A DNA stretch of 64,000 nt from contig JAULSN010000006.1 in NCBI GenBank assembly GCA_033439765.1, positions 2,790,001-2,854,000 on the forward strand, in the 5' to 3' direction. Each line of letters opens with the position of its first letter. Positions within the stretch are counted from its first letter, which is position 1. The stretch comes from Lasiosphaeria ovina. Lineage: Eukaryota > Ascomycota > Sordariomycetes > Sordariales > Lasiosphaeriaceae. A program made the translations under genes and the position numbers. Under the pieces are notes generated by a model, which was not told where the DNA came from, made no database searches, and saw only the letters and a program-made list of their open reading frames with translations. Of this stretch, positions 43,654 to 54,740 are shown piece by piece.

Positions 43654-45555
43654 ATGTCTTCTCGTGGCGCTGTTCCAAACAACGGTAACGAAAACTTGGG
43701 ATGGTCATCCCGCCTCCCGTCAACAGAGCCGATAACCTTACCCATGTCCCGCAAGCGGCCCCGCGGGAATGAATCGCCCAGATACGACAGTGACAGTACA
43801 ATTGATAGCAGAAGCAGAAGGTTTTCATTCGCCTCAGAGTTTCGCGGCGTCCGCGACACATACCCAGCGAGAGAACATGTCCCGAGTATGGGACGTCACT
43901 CCGTCACCATATCCCCTATTAACACAGATGCGGAAGAAGTCAACATCCGAGACATGTCGGCCACGGCCAAAGCAGAGTTTGGACGTGACGACGATGACGA
44001 CGACACTGTTTGCTCACCACAGACGCTACCGCCCCGCTTTAGGGACGCCTTAAACCGCCTCAACCAGGAACTTCACAATCTCGACAGCTTCTTCCTCCAT
44101 CGCCTTAGGAGTGACGCGAGGCGGCACATCAACGATATCAATGAACAGCTCAATATTATGGAGGATTCGCATCGCAGGCTGTATTCCGATTTCTGCAACC
44201 AGCGAGATCAGAAGGAAGAGCTCCAGGATCGGCTCAGCCAGCTAAAAGATCAGACCGAGGCTGCGACCCAAGAGAGGGATCAAGCGAATCGTGAGATCGA
44301 AGACCTTAAAAAGACCACAGCCAGGCTCCAAACTTCGATCAAGGACTTCGAGAGAGATAAGAAGGAGCTAGATAACCCCATCAAAGATTTGGAGGATAGG
44401 AATGAAAGTTTGAAAGCGGAGAAAGAGAAGTTGGAAGCCGTCATAGAAGCCAAAAATGCCGAAATTGAGGCACTCAAAGCATCACCAGTTTCGGCGGCAC
44501 CGAGAGCGTTGATCGAACATGAGGCATCGGATTCGCTACCCCAGAGTTTGTCGCTGTCGGTACCGCCGGCCCATACGACGCCGGTGGTGGCTGATGCAGG
44601 GGACCATCACACGCATTACAAGTACGACCAGCTTGGATTCAGCGTTACGAGCTTCCTCAGCAAATTCCTAAAAATCGAACTCGCTTACGACCAGTCGTCA
44701 GATGGAAGGCGCCTCAATTCTGTTGTTACGGAGTTCATGTTCAACCTAGGGGCCTTCGCCGATACAGCCGATGTGGCCGTCTCTCCCGTCGAGGGTTTCT
44801 GGAAACTTCGCCTGCCGTGGACTTCGAAGCCCGTCATTGGCATGACCCCACGGCCAAGCATCGAGGAGCGGTTTGTTCAACTCTGTTTGCTGATCCCACA
44901 TCTGAAGTCACGGAGCCAGGGCGAAATATGGTACAAGACAGTCATACTCATAAACTCACTCATGAAGGCTGACCACGCGTCTGCGCCGCGCGCTGGCATG
45001 GCATTCCTCGCGACCATGACGTCGACCAACATGGTCGCGGAAGTTCAAAATCTAGATATTCAGAACGCCGCACTCGCCATCGCCTTATGCGAGTTGTGCC
45101 GGTTCCTCCAGGAGACCTTCACAGAGTTCCCACAGGCAGTATGGGATATTGGCAATATCCTCGGCTCTGAAGTACAAGGCTCCGTAACGGCAACCCCCAT
45201 TGGCAGACTCAGCGCGTGTCTTGCCAATCTGCACCGATCCAACACTTTAGCTCTGCGAAGGCAGCTCGCTACGACATGCGGCGATAAGTTCTGCTTCATT
45301 TCTATGGACAGGCAATCGGGAGATAAACTGGAATATGGATTCTTATCATGCGACGATAACGAAACCTTTCTGCTACTTGACTTTGGGAAGAGATCAATCC
45401 GTTTTGTGGACAGAAACTTTGCCTACGCTCTCCACCACGAGGATCAGAAGAAACATTTGTTGATTAAGCGGTCTGATGGTGAGATTTTGCTAGATATCGA
45501 TGACGCAGCGCAGGATGTGAGGATCTTCTGGGTCAAATACGCGGAGCGTCCTTGA
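43654..45555 (+). CDS. 633-aa coiled-coil protein of unknown function
   Basis: I place the start at ATG 43654; the frame is open a few codons further but without ATG. Residues 1-125 are polar with a basic nuclear-signal-like 'SRKRPRG' (about 32) and an acidic run of six Asp (about 112). Residues 130-275 form a long coiled coil rich in Glu, Lys and Gln ('EELQDRLSQLKDQTEAATQE', 'LKAEKEKLEAVIEAKNAEIE'). Residues 325-633 are globular: 'HYKYDQLGFSVTSFLSKFLK', 'EGFWKLRLPWTSKPVIGM', 'AALAIALCELCRFLQETF' and a final beta-rich part 'FCFISMDRQSGDKLEYGFLS'. No domain recognised. Uninterrupted with normal codon use, so probably functional. Could be a nuclear or cytoskeletal scaffold; this is conjecture. 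Confidence 0.85.
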   Translation: MSSRGAVPNNGNENLGWSSRLPSTEPITLPMSRKRPRGNESPRYDSDSTIDSRSRRFSFASEFRGVRDTYPAREHVPSMGRHSVTISPINTDAEEVNIRDMSATAKAEFGRDDDDDDTVCSPQTLPPRFRDALNRLNQELHNLDSFFLHRLRSDARRHINDINEQLNIMEDSHRRLYSDFCNQRDQKEELQDRLSQLKDQTEAATQERDQANREIEDLKKTTARLQTSIKDFERDKKELDNPIKDLEDRNESLKAEKEKLEAVIEAKNAEIEALKASPVSAAPRALIEHEASDSLPQSLSLSVPPAHTTPVVADAGDHHTHYKYDQLGFSVTSFLSKFLKIELAYDQSSDGRRLNSVVTEFMFNLGAFADTADVAVSPVEGFWKLRLPWTSKPVIGMTPRPSIEERFVQLCLLIPHLKSRSQGEIWYKTVILINSLMKADHASAPRAGMAFLATMTSTNMVAEVQNLDIQNAALAIALCELCRFLQETFTEFPQAVWDIGNILGSEVQGSVTATPIGRLSACLANLHRSNTLALRRQLATTCGDKFCFISMDRQSGDKLEYGFLSCDDNETFLLLDFGKRSIRFVDRNFAYALHHEDQKKHLLIKRSDGEILLDIDDAAQDVRIFWVKYAERP

Positions 45556-45744
45556 TTTCATGGGAAGGAGCAGTTGAGAGTCAAGAATGAATTAGGAATT
45601 TGGAAGTAATTGGTGGGTGGGGAGGATTTGTACCTTGTGGTCGGGCGCGCTGTCGGATGACCCTTTCATTCTTGTCCAGGCACATGCAGTGAAGATAACA
45701 ATATACCTTGCCACCTACCAGCAATCGGCGAGGCGTGCTTCGTG

Positions 45745-46430
45745 TTCGGAAGGGATATGACATCGTCTAGGGATGGTAAGTCTTCTTCAGGCGGCTGCCA
45801 GCGGTTCATCAAGATCGAGCGGAATGGCTCGAAAGAGCGTATTATCATTGAAGAGGTGATGAAGCGTGCACGTTGTATAGCCGGCCGAGCGATAACTTGT
45901 TGGAAGGCCCACCGGGAAGGAGACCCGCGGACGCTTCTCGTTATCAAAGATTCGTAGCAATACCTAGAACTAGATGAGGAAGGCGAGTTGCTCCACGAGG
46001 CAACTAGCAAAGGTTTCGTTAAGGTGGCCTGATATTACTATTATGAAACCGTCCAGGTAAGCGGTACGGACGAGGACATTCGAAGTAATAATGTAACGAG
46101 GGCTGCGAATTACTGGTCAGGATGGTCGGTACTTTCCCCGAGCGCGAGTGCCGTAGGTGCTCCACGGAAATAGTAGCGCTGCTAGTATGAAGCGGTCATC
46201 CAGCCAAGCTGGTGCACCTCTGCCACCAAGCAACTAGTCCTGTTCGGTATTTTCGTTGAAGGTTGGTAGCGATATATTGTCAAATCGGGTACATTGGCGT
46301 ATTATCCTTCACGATTACGGAAAATCTATCTATAACGCCAGCTCTCGAGCGTCTACGAACATATGGGTGCGCCATAGTGTAGTAATACCAAGAAGCAACT
46401 TCCTCCAATTTTGCAATTATAATAAAGTTG
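45745..46430 (+). pseudogene. FunK1-type fungal protein kinase remnant
   Basis: Reads 'IKIERNGSKERIIIEEVMKR', 'ARCIAGRAITCWKAHREGDP', 'RTLLVIKDS*QYLELDEEGE', 'LLHEATSKGFVKVA*YYYYE' and 'TVQVSGTDEDIR', then after frame slips 'SNRVHWRIILHDYGKSIYNA' plus 'SSRAS'. This is the start of the FunK1 kinase domain, including the region of the VAIK-like lysine ('LVIKDS'), in known order. The catalytic loop and C-lobe are absent. Stops are TAG plus one TGA (CGA-to-TGA). It is the GC-to-AT boundary of the island; cyclin copy B ends 37 bp further on the other strand. Confidence 0.8.
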
Positions 46431-46466
46431 ACTTAATCTATTACTCTATTATAAGTTTGAGGTATA

Positions 46467-47160
46467 TTAAGTCTTTATATCACCGAGAATCAGATTAGTC
46501 TTAGACTCTATAAATGCTTCTTCTCGTTTTAATAAGCCTAACAGTCTCCGCTAATACCCATACTCATTACGGTATTGCCTTCTAACTGCAGGTCGGTCTC
46601 TTCTTATAGAGTCCCATAAACCATCAGCGTAAGTAGTACTAGAACTACTATCCATCTCCCTATTGTGCCTTGTAAGACTATAATGATGTTCGTCTGCTCT
46701 AATATTCAGATATAGCTCACCCACATCAGCTTTATTATAGCGATACGTATTTTTAAGTATAGCCTGTTATATTAAACGATACTTTTCTGGCTATATTGAA
46801 TGTAGCCAGAAACTCCAAATATAGTATCTTCGGATATTAGCGCGAATAGGCTCTAGAAAAGGATTTAGTTCCCTATATAGGCCGTCCTCTATAATACGTA
46901 GGTTCTAGTCTAATAGAAATAGTAACTGCCTTTCTATTTGGTTAATCTCAGTATAAGTAAAGCTGAAATAATATATATCTATTCTGAATACGCTATATTC
47001 GGCCTAGTGAGAATTGGTAGGTGAGAGATCGTTGAGATATTTGGCTAATAGGATAAGAGAAGCTAAAAAATACGATAGTTTAGATAACGCCAACTCTATA
47101 CTATAGGAAGCAGGCGAGCTTTAAGCCTAGCTAAATTAACCCTAAGCTAATATTAAGAAC
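46467..47160 (-). pseudogene. PCL-type cyclin pseudogene, copy B (5'-truncated)
   Basis: Minus strand, from the junction with RepX at about 47160 to TAA 46467. Reads 'LNYRIFLASLILLAKYLNDL', 'INQIERQLLFLLDWNL', 'RIIEDGLYRELNPFLEPIR' and ends 'KREEAFIESKTNLIL'. The first ~70 residues present in copies A and C are replaced by RepX sequence. This copy keeps Gln at 'IERQLLFLLDW' where A and C have TAG, showing that the stops arose from Gln. Confidence 0.8.
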
Positions 47161-47516
47161 TATAACCATCCTTTGGGAGAATATTTAGGAACCTGGCTTC
47201 GGTCTTTCTTAATACCCTAAAATGCTAACCAGTCTCGTTCAGCGGCTATCTCCCGATTAGTATAACTCTCAAGCGCTTTTTGTAAGACTATAAGCGCTTC
47301 TTAAGTCTGTTTGAGGAGGTCGACTATTTTAGACCACTATTTCCGATAGGTAGTAAGAAGTTAATAAAGTAGGGTATTTTCCGTAGTAAGCATATTAATA
47401 GTCTCTAGTTAGTTAATTATCTTAAATTCATCTACTTGGCGAATTAGGGATTCGATCGAGTAATCTAACGCTGAGCTTCTAGCACCTCCTATCGTAGAGC
47501 TGGTATTCGAGTCCAT
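47160..47516 (-). pseudogene. coiled-coil protein remnant (RepX copy 2)
   Basis: Starts with ATG 47516: 'MDSNTSSTIGGARSSALDYS', 'IESLIRQVDEFKIIN*LETI', 'LLTTYRK*WSKIVDLLKQT*' and 'ALESYTNREIAAERDWLAF*'. Stops are TAA/TAG at Gln/Trp-like positions in a single frame. The C-terminal end reads 'VPKYSPKGWL' before the junction with cyclin B. Function unknown. Confidence 0.5.
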
Positions 47517-48010
47517 TATTGAGGCTTTCTGCTAATTTCCAATACCGAGAGGGGGGGCGCCTATATAGACCCTTTCCTTTCCTTACTCTTTTGGACGTCC
47601 CAGTTCTAGGCCACTAAGAATACCCCAGTCGCTTTTTACTTTAAAAAGCTATCTCTTATCCACTCAATCTTTATTTCTTCCAAGACTTTTCCTACCGGCG
47701 TATATATACACGAACCATAGCAATACGATCTCTTATTCTCTTTTTATTAAGAATTACGATAAGCTTTATATATAATATAACTAGTTATATAAATTTAGAT
47801 TAGTATAGTACGAGGTATAGTACTCAAACTACGGAACGGAGTATGCCGACTCTACCTATTAGTCCAATCTTAGAGATATATAATCCTCACTTCGAAGTAA
47901 TAATTCAATTTCAAGTGGGAAATCTCACTGGTTTTGGTATTATAACTCTAAGTCGTACAACTTCGTCGCTAGGTTTAGATAATTCTTTATCTATAGTATC
48001 TTCAGTACCT
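47160..48010 (-). repeat. RepX copy 2
   Basis: Inverted counterpart of 10302-11150. It contains the same divergent gene heads: the coiled-coil gene to the left (minus) and the membrane-protein gene to the right (plus). The left end joins cyclin copy B abruptly; the right end continues into the rest of the membrane-protein gene, so this locus is nearer the original arrangement on that side. Confidence 0.8.
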
Positions 48011-48599
48011 ATGGAATAATCAGAGAACCCTCCAACCTCCTACACTATACTAAATAACTCGACTACGGTAAATCCCAACTTTGCTAATATAACTATAAGG
48101 TTTAATCCTACGAATGGATCTTTACCCTCTCGCTTCTTTCCTACTCTAACGTTAACTAGCTTAATTATAAGCGGAAGCGTAGTAACTAAAACTTCAAATA
48201 TATATAATATCTTACTATTAGTATTGCTATAGGCTATTATTATGTGGTTTATATAGTAGTTTTGCGGAAGGTTCTTTTTAATCTTACTTTACTTAAAATA
48301 GAAGACTTTATATAGAATAGAGAATTTCAAGCGGGAAACAAATGCGTATTCCCCTATTTACTCGTAGAGGAATAGAAGTAATGCTACAGCGTCTATAGGC
48401 TAAGTAGCGTCAAAATATGGATCGTTATAGAAGCCGTCTAGCGACCTTATTAAAATCTGCTTATAATTGGGGCCACCTTAGCCGGGCATATGCTTTTTCA
48501 CGTTGCTATGACCTTGTTGTAGATAGGATAGGCCTAAAACCGGGAGCAGATCCTAGATTCGGCCAGGCCCGGAAGTGGGATAACGTGGGGGAAGGGTAA
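47723..48599 (+). pseudogene. secreted/membrane protein pseudogene
   Basis: Opens with a hydrophobic signal-like stretch 'IRSLILFLLRITISFIYNIT' (start codon ATG replaced by ATA), then an ectodomain with Asn/Thr-rich motifs ('TILNNSTTVNPNFANITI'), a transmembrane region ('NIYNILLLVLL*AIIM') and a cytoplasmic tail whose end is fully open: 'MDRYRSRLATLLKSAYNWGH', 'AYAFSRCYDLVVDRIGLKPG', stop at about 48599. Frames change at least once. Family unknown. Its 5' part is duplicated at 10302-10566. Confidence 0.45.
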
Positions 48600-48989
48600 T
48601 AGCTACCCAAAACTTATCCCCATACTAGATGGGGGTCCTATAAAAGTAATTAAAGGGGAGGAGGAAGTATATAATAAGGTAATCCCATTTCTCGACCCTT
48701 AACTACGACCCCGGATTTATGCTAACCTCTATAAATCCTAGACCCTCTTTTAGGTTCCCCTGAATTTCCAAAGGGTAACCCTTTACGCTTTAGGAAAGGG
48801 CTACAAAATAACCCTAAGGTACTTAATCTTGTCCTCCTTTCAAGAACGTCCGACTAGTATCTTTAACTCCTTATATATATAAGTATATAAGTATATGTTA
48901 CTAGCCTAGTAATCTCTTCTAGTACTATAAGCTCAGTCATAAAGTAATATAACTACATACTCTAGCTTAGCCTCTACTCCTGAGGTAAC
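48600..48989. other. AT-rich spacer
   Basis: A GC-balanced scrap near 48600-48800, then TATA-rich DNA. No separate gene is supported; it may hold the start of the patatin-like gene. Confidence 0.35.
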
Positions 48990-51900
48990 GGTACCGATCT
49001 TCTGATATTAGACAGACTATAGCGTATTATAAACTATATTCCTAATCCTAATGTTTAAAGACCTAATTTATTAGTACTAATCGGAAATATAGCTAAAACC
49101 GTTACCTTACGAGAGCTTTTTGGTATAAAAAGAACTCGACAATTTAGTATTAAAAGAGCCGTAGGAGAGATATACCTATATCTTGACCCTTTAAGCATTT
49201 TCGGAAAGCTACTACTTATTACGGACAGCGACCTCTCTAAGGTACAAACGTCGAAACCCCTAGCTGAAAAGTATTATGGGATATCTAGGCGAATTATTCA
49301 AAAGCCTAAATAGGAATTCGGTAAAGACCGAATCGCTAATAGCGTCTACGGAGAGCTTCTAGCTCAATTCGCTAATGTTTTTTGCTTCTTTTACGACGAT
49401 CTAGGTAGCTTCAAGTACGTTACGCGCCATCTAGCTATATGGTTAGAGACTGACCATCCCTCGGCACGTCCGGCCAATATACGCCCAAGGGTTTTGCTCG
49501 TAACCGAGAAAATTCCACCAGGCGCGAAAAGCGAAAAGAAAGCTATAGATGCTTTCTTATAGTTATTAAGGGAAGCGACAAAGAGGGACCCGTTAAATCA
49601 GATTTCCGCGATCGATATAGTCTCGCTCTTCCCAAGTAGCTCTATATCTATTAATACTAGATATAGGCCTCTTAAGGAACGCCTCATAAATGGCTTAAAT
49701 CAAGTACGGAAGAATAAGCAAAATGCGTAATTACTATTTTCAGTGACCCATCTCGCCGCTTTTCTCGAATATAATTATAAGCACTTTTCAAACTCTACTA
49801 AGGAACCATTTAATTTCATAAAGGCGTCTAGGGAGTATAATCCTATCGCCGTAGACTTGGATAAGCATATATCTAATTTTATAAAATATATATAATCGCC
49901 CGACGAGCTAATTAGCTTTATAGCTTCTATTATTACCTCTAGTTTTTTATTCGATAATTACCCGCTGGGTGCTTATTATATATTAACCTTACCTTAGTTA
50001 TATTAAGTGAGAAGCGAGTCTAACTATAGGAAATAAGATTTCTCCCCTAAAAACGTATTTAATATTCTCTATAGGGACGTATTTACTAAAGTAAGTAATA
50101 AACGAGTAATCGCCTTTAAAGAATCTTAAGATATAGTTCTTCGAAGTAGCTTTATTAGTATAATCGAAAAGTCGTTTGAAGAATATATTATACGGTTAGT
50201 AAAAGAGGTATTAATATTAGCAGAAATTCACCGTAGTAACCTTCTTAGTTATAAAAACCGTTAGCGCGATATCCAAAGCAGTAGTACTTGTTTTTCATAC
50301 CTACGACGTAGACCTTAGTACGCCCTAAACTACGGCCATATTATCTATGGCAACTACGTCCTTATACTAGGTGAAAAATACAAGGATGACCCTTGGGTAT
50401 TCAGATTTAAGTAGTACTTTCTCTACGAGACTGAAATTCTAGATAAGCTAACTATAAGAATGTACCCTCCTACCGCTGGTATTGGTGTCCTCTATATTAA
50501 CGGCGGAGGTATACGGGGGATAGCGCCTCTAGAGTTCATAAAACGAATAAAGGATTAAGTAGGGTTACCTATTCTATTTTAGCGATTTATTAAGGTAGTA
50601 TTTGGAATTAGTTTAGGTATACCCCCTTCTATATAATCTAACGCTCTTATATTAACTATTCTAAGGGGGCTTATTACTATAGACATCTTTATTAATAGCT
50701 ATTCTATTGAAGAGTTAATCGAAAGATTTCAGAACTTGGCAAAATATATATTCCAACGACGGAGAGTCTTAAATCTCTCCTTTCTCCCTATATTCCTAAA
50801 GCTATTAATACCGTATTTGGCCGATAGCTTATATCCTCTCCCTCTAATACTTCGTTTCGTAGAGTTACTTATTTCTTATTTCGCTAACGGATTATACCCG
50901 TTAAAAAATATTGAGATAGCTCTATAGGAAACCTTTGGAACTGCTCGAACTATCCTAGATTTATCTTATACGACTTATACTAGAACCCGCGTCGGTTTGC
51001 TAGTAGCAACTATTAATAATAAGCTATTATACTAAATATTTATAAATTACAATAGTATGGGTAAGCGTAGAAAAGACTATAGTAAGTTAATAGCTTATAT
51101 TCTTATTATAATATACTAACTATAGTAGATTACGTTATAAAGCCAAAGGATGGACTTAGGAAGGTATTACTCTGGGAAATGTATATAACTTTTTATACCT
51201 CTAACTTAGTATGCTGCTAACTCTCTTTAGTGCTCGAGCGGCATCTGCTACACCTAGGTATATAAAATGCCTTGATTTAAATAACTTTGCCTTAGCTAAT
51301 AGCCTATCTAGTTTTTTTCCGCCAAAATACATCCATAGTATTGGCACTTTTCAAGATACGGGTCCGCTCGAGAACGATCCACTTATATCAACGCTCTTAG
51401 AGGTAGCAGCCATTTTCCCTCTCGTTGAGGAACCTGACTTCGTCGTGTCTCTAGGTACTGGCGAGCCTAGGCCGAGTAGTGACGTCCCAAGAAATACCTC
51501 TCGTAATATATGGAAGAATGGAGCATTTCCCAGATTATGTAGGCTATTTTGGGAAAAAATGAGAGACAAGAAGATGAGAGAAGCCTTCCAAGCGTACCCA
51601 AGATATCATCGTCTAAATGTCCAGTTTGACGGCGATAAGCCAAGACTTGATGATGTCCAGGGCCTATTGGACGTAAGGTTAAGGGCCCAGAACGACGAGT
51701 CAATAGGTAAGATAATTAATAATATAGCACGATATATAATCGCGTCTCTATTTTACTTCGAGCTAGACTCGGTACCCCAACGGTTAGGAGGGAAGTATAT
51801 AACCACTAGCTATATATAGTGCTCCATACGATATAGTGATCCGGCTTTTCGAGTACTTTTTAATTAGTTGTCTAGTTATTCAGCTCAATTTTGGATCAAT

Positions 51901-52173
51901 GGCCACCCGGTCGCTAACATTGACGATAGCTCTTACTTCGATAGTGACGGTAATTTTCGGAAGTAAGTAGAGATTAATACGGACGATAGATTCGCTATAA
52001 CTTTAAAGCAAGACCATTCAGAGCCTTACAATATTAGTGGATCGCCTTTCCTAGTAAGCAAGTTAATATTGCTTCAGGGTTTTTCTGCTATATTTGGAAG
52101 CTCGGATCATCGGAAAAGGAAGCGCTCCAGCCATAACGATCGTCCCCCTAAAAAGCGACGTAGGATTTTATAA
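48990..52173 (+). pseudogene. patatin-like phospholipase pseudogene
   Basis: A long N-terminal region ('FFYDDLGSFKYVTRHLAIWL', 'PRVLLVTEKIPPGAKSEKKA') precedes the patatin domain. The oxyanion motif is 'NGGGIRGIAPLEFIKRI' (near 50502); the nucleophile elbow reads 'FGISLG' (near 50612) where G-x-S-x-G is expected; the catalytic Asp region reads 'FQDTGPLENDPLI' then 'EPDFVVSLGTGEP'. The 3' part (51211-51819) is open for 202 codons and the gene ends with a basic 'KRKRSSHNDRPPKKRRR' at TAA 52171-52173. Stops are TAG/TAA and the frame changes between 50930 and 51211. Long fungal patatin proteins of this kind often occur as NLR-associated effectors; this copy is inactive. Confidence 0.85.
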
Positions 52174-52288
52174 TTCTATAAATTTTAGTATGAAGATAGG
52201 TTATTATTTGAACCTAGTATCCGTTACTATGTATAACAATAGCAGAAGTATAGGTTCTTATAAAGGAAATATTATTAGTAAAATATAT

Positions 52289-52416
52289 GAGAGGTAGTAT
52301 AACAGAAGTGAATCTGTTCCCAAAAAAAAGAATGCTATACCCAACGCCGGAAATCCCATGAGGGAGTCCTATTCAATGGCTTTTAATTGCGTCCAAGCCC
52401 CCTCGGCACCTCGCCG
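52289..52416 (-). repeat. R2 repeat, copy 2
   Basis: Inverted copy of 12947-13077 with shared ends (GAGAGGTAG at left, TCGCCG at right), a poly-A/T run of different length and a few transitions. Confidence 0.8.
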
Positions 52417-53199
52417 GCGTAGAGGTTGGAAGCAATTAGCCCTTGAATAAAAAACCTGTTGCTGAGCCCTGTCGTCGAGTCCTGTTGTCGAGCCCTGTGG
52501 TGTTCGTCCTGTTCGTCCTGTAAGTAATCCTGTAAGTGTAGTAAAATATATATAAAGGCTGTTGATTGATTTGTTTTGCACTTAAACTCCTGAAAAGAAC
52601 CTAGGAAGGGGCCCCTATTACAACGTGTACACTCAGCTACCCTAAGGTGCCTAGAGCTAGGCTGCTAAGGGAAAGGCAGCAACTGGGCAAGGGAGGACAC
52701 TGCGCTATTAAGTTCACAAAGAAGGGCTGCCGGCTCCTCGACTCATAATAACCATATAATATGTTCTTAAAAGCAGTATACAGCTTTCCATTCGGGCCTG
52801 ACGTGCCTCAAATCAGAGATTTCCGTCCCGATTGAACTTGTGCGACTTGCCCTTAAAGTTGCATGCTGCTTCCAACCCACGATAATTATATCACTTTCTC
52901 ATGCTCTTATCTGTGGATGATTGCATCGGAGCGGGCAACTCGATATACAATAATAGCATTAGGCCCTTAAGTAGTCGGTGGCTAGGAGTTGTAGCGTAAC
53001 GTGGCTATCCGATTGAAAGTCACCATACCAGGCAGTTTGTTACGAGCATATTAGTTACTACTTTAATATTAATTGCTTTCATTAGTAGATTAAAGGCGTT
53101 AGGAGAACCATATCCTTAAAATATAACGGACTAGGATAAGACGACGATCTCTGAATATATACTAAGGAGAAAGCTAAGGAAGCTATATAGTAGCCTACC
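52417..53199. other. GC-balanced islet then AT-rich spacer
   Basis: 52417-52960 is not RIP-altered; it holds short direct repeats 'cctgt(t/c)gt(c)g(a)' around 52455-52525. No coding frame was recognised. From 52980 the DNA is degraded. Confidence 0.35.
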
Positions 53200-54268
53200 G
53201 AAATTGTATTTATATTTATATTTAGAGGTTACCGTCATTTTACTAACTTATAATAAACATATTCTTATTCTACTCTAATAGATAATAATATAGCCGTTCA
53301 ACCTTCTTTTATACTACCGGAAAGTATTTTGCCTCAGTCATCCTAAGGTTTGTACTTATTCTCAATCTCCTTGGCTTCCCTACTCCCACCTTCCTTAGCG
53401 TCTGAGCTTCTAATAACATCATCTAGTTTAGAGGAACCAGTCAAAGTATTGAGTTTCTCGTAGCTTTTTCGAGATTCTCCAATACGGTTATACGGTATAA
53501 TAATTTCGTATCCGATAAATACCTTAGGGCTTTACTAGTAGAGTCTCCCTATATTATACACGGGCCACCCTTTTTAGGAGGTAATATATATATATTTCTC
53601 AATAACCGTAGCACCGGCTATGAATATAATAGCTATCCTATATTTAACGAACTTAGACGAGTACCGAGTATAGCCATAAACTTCCAGGTTTCCAATCCTT
53701 TATTCAGTACCTAGTTCCTAACTAGATATCGAATCTTTCTCGATACGGCGGCGTTTATCTATAGATATAAGTTATTGGATATACGTATACTATAAAGTCT
53801 TAGAGTTATATACCGGTAATAGGGGAATATTCCCTTCTTCGCCTTTTCGCTATAGTAGAAGGAATACTAGGAGTTCCTAGAGTCGGCATTTGGGATACGG
53901 GAATGGACGTTACAAGCTCGCCCTTACTTATAAATGATTATTCAGCTACTCTATCTGGAAACGGTAATGTATTAGTATGTTCTTGAACTTTCTACTAATC
54001 TCGATAAGCGGTTAGGTTTTTAGAGGGGTCGAACCCATTTTAGCGCGAGGATTAGTAACTAAGCTTGCAGCACCTAGTAGAAGACTTATAAGGGTGGGAT
54101 ATGGATGAGGTTGGGAGATTCTGTGGGCGTATCTAGCTCTATATATAGGAGTCTAGAGCTTGAAAATGATATCTTAGTCAGGATACACTGATTTCCGTCC
54201 GCCAGGATAATCGAATGGCGATCCGGAACTTGCAGACTATACGATGCGGTAGAGTTATTAAATCTCAT
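53200..54268 (-). pseudogene. degraded membrane-protein gene, unknown family
   Basis: Begins at ATG 54268 with 'MRFNNSTASYSLQVPDRHSI' and 'ILADGNQCILTKISF'; later a hydrophobic segment 'IAIIFIAGATVIEKYIYI' and a well-kept polar tail 'GESRKSYEKLNTLTGSSKLD' and 'SREAKEIENKYKP' near 53340-53480. Stops TAA/TAG are interspersed. The relation of the two ends as one gene is inferred from orientation and spacing. Confidence 0.35.
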
Positions 54269-54309
54269 CTAGAGATTAATAAAAATAACCAAATCGTAAG
54301 GCGCCTCGC

Positions 54310-54740
54310 TTAATCAGGAGATATATCCATTTTTATATTCTCCAATATAAGTAATAATTTATCTACCTCTCTCAACTTATATACCTAATCAGCTATGGCC
54401 AACTCGTCTCTCAGCTCATGCAAGCGATCCACGATCTCGTCCATTTCATTATAAAGCTAATAATAGTAATCCTCGATCTCGTCCATATTATCGCAAATCT
54501 GATCGTAGCGGTCCTCGAGGCCGCCCATATCGTCGGGAAGCTCATCTAGGGGATCTTCGGCTTCGTCCATACCGTCCCAGGGCTCTTTCGAGGCGTATTA
54601 CTGCCTAGCAGGAGAATTTACCCCTCTAGGCTCGGGGTCTCTACTATAACGGGGAGAATTACGACTATATAGAAGAAGAGAGGTAGTAAGAATAGCTAAA
54701 AGAATTATCTCCATAAGGACCTCGAATTTCGGTATTATGA
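54310..54740 (-). pseudogene. acidic coiled-coil protein remnant
   Basis: Reads 'SRNSPRYSRDPEPRGVNSPA', 'EPWDGMDEAEDPLDELPDDM', 'GGLEDRYDQICDNMDEIEDY', 'LYNEMDEIVDRLHELRDELA' with only TAA/TAG breaks. 'M-D-E-(I/A)' units recur three times at about 22-residue spacing, giving heptad-like helices. On the opposite strand these are repeated 'ctcgtccat' motifs. Function unknown. Confidence 0.4.
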
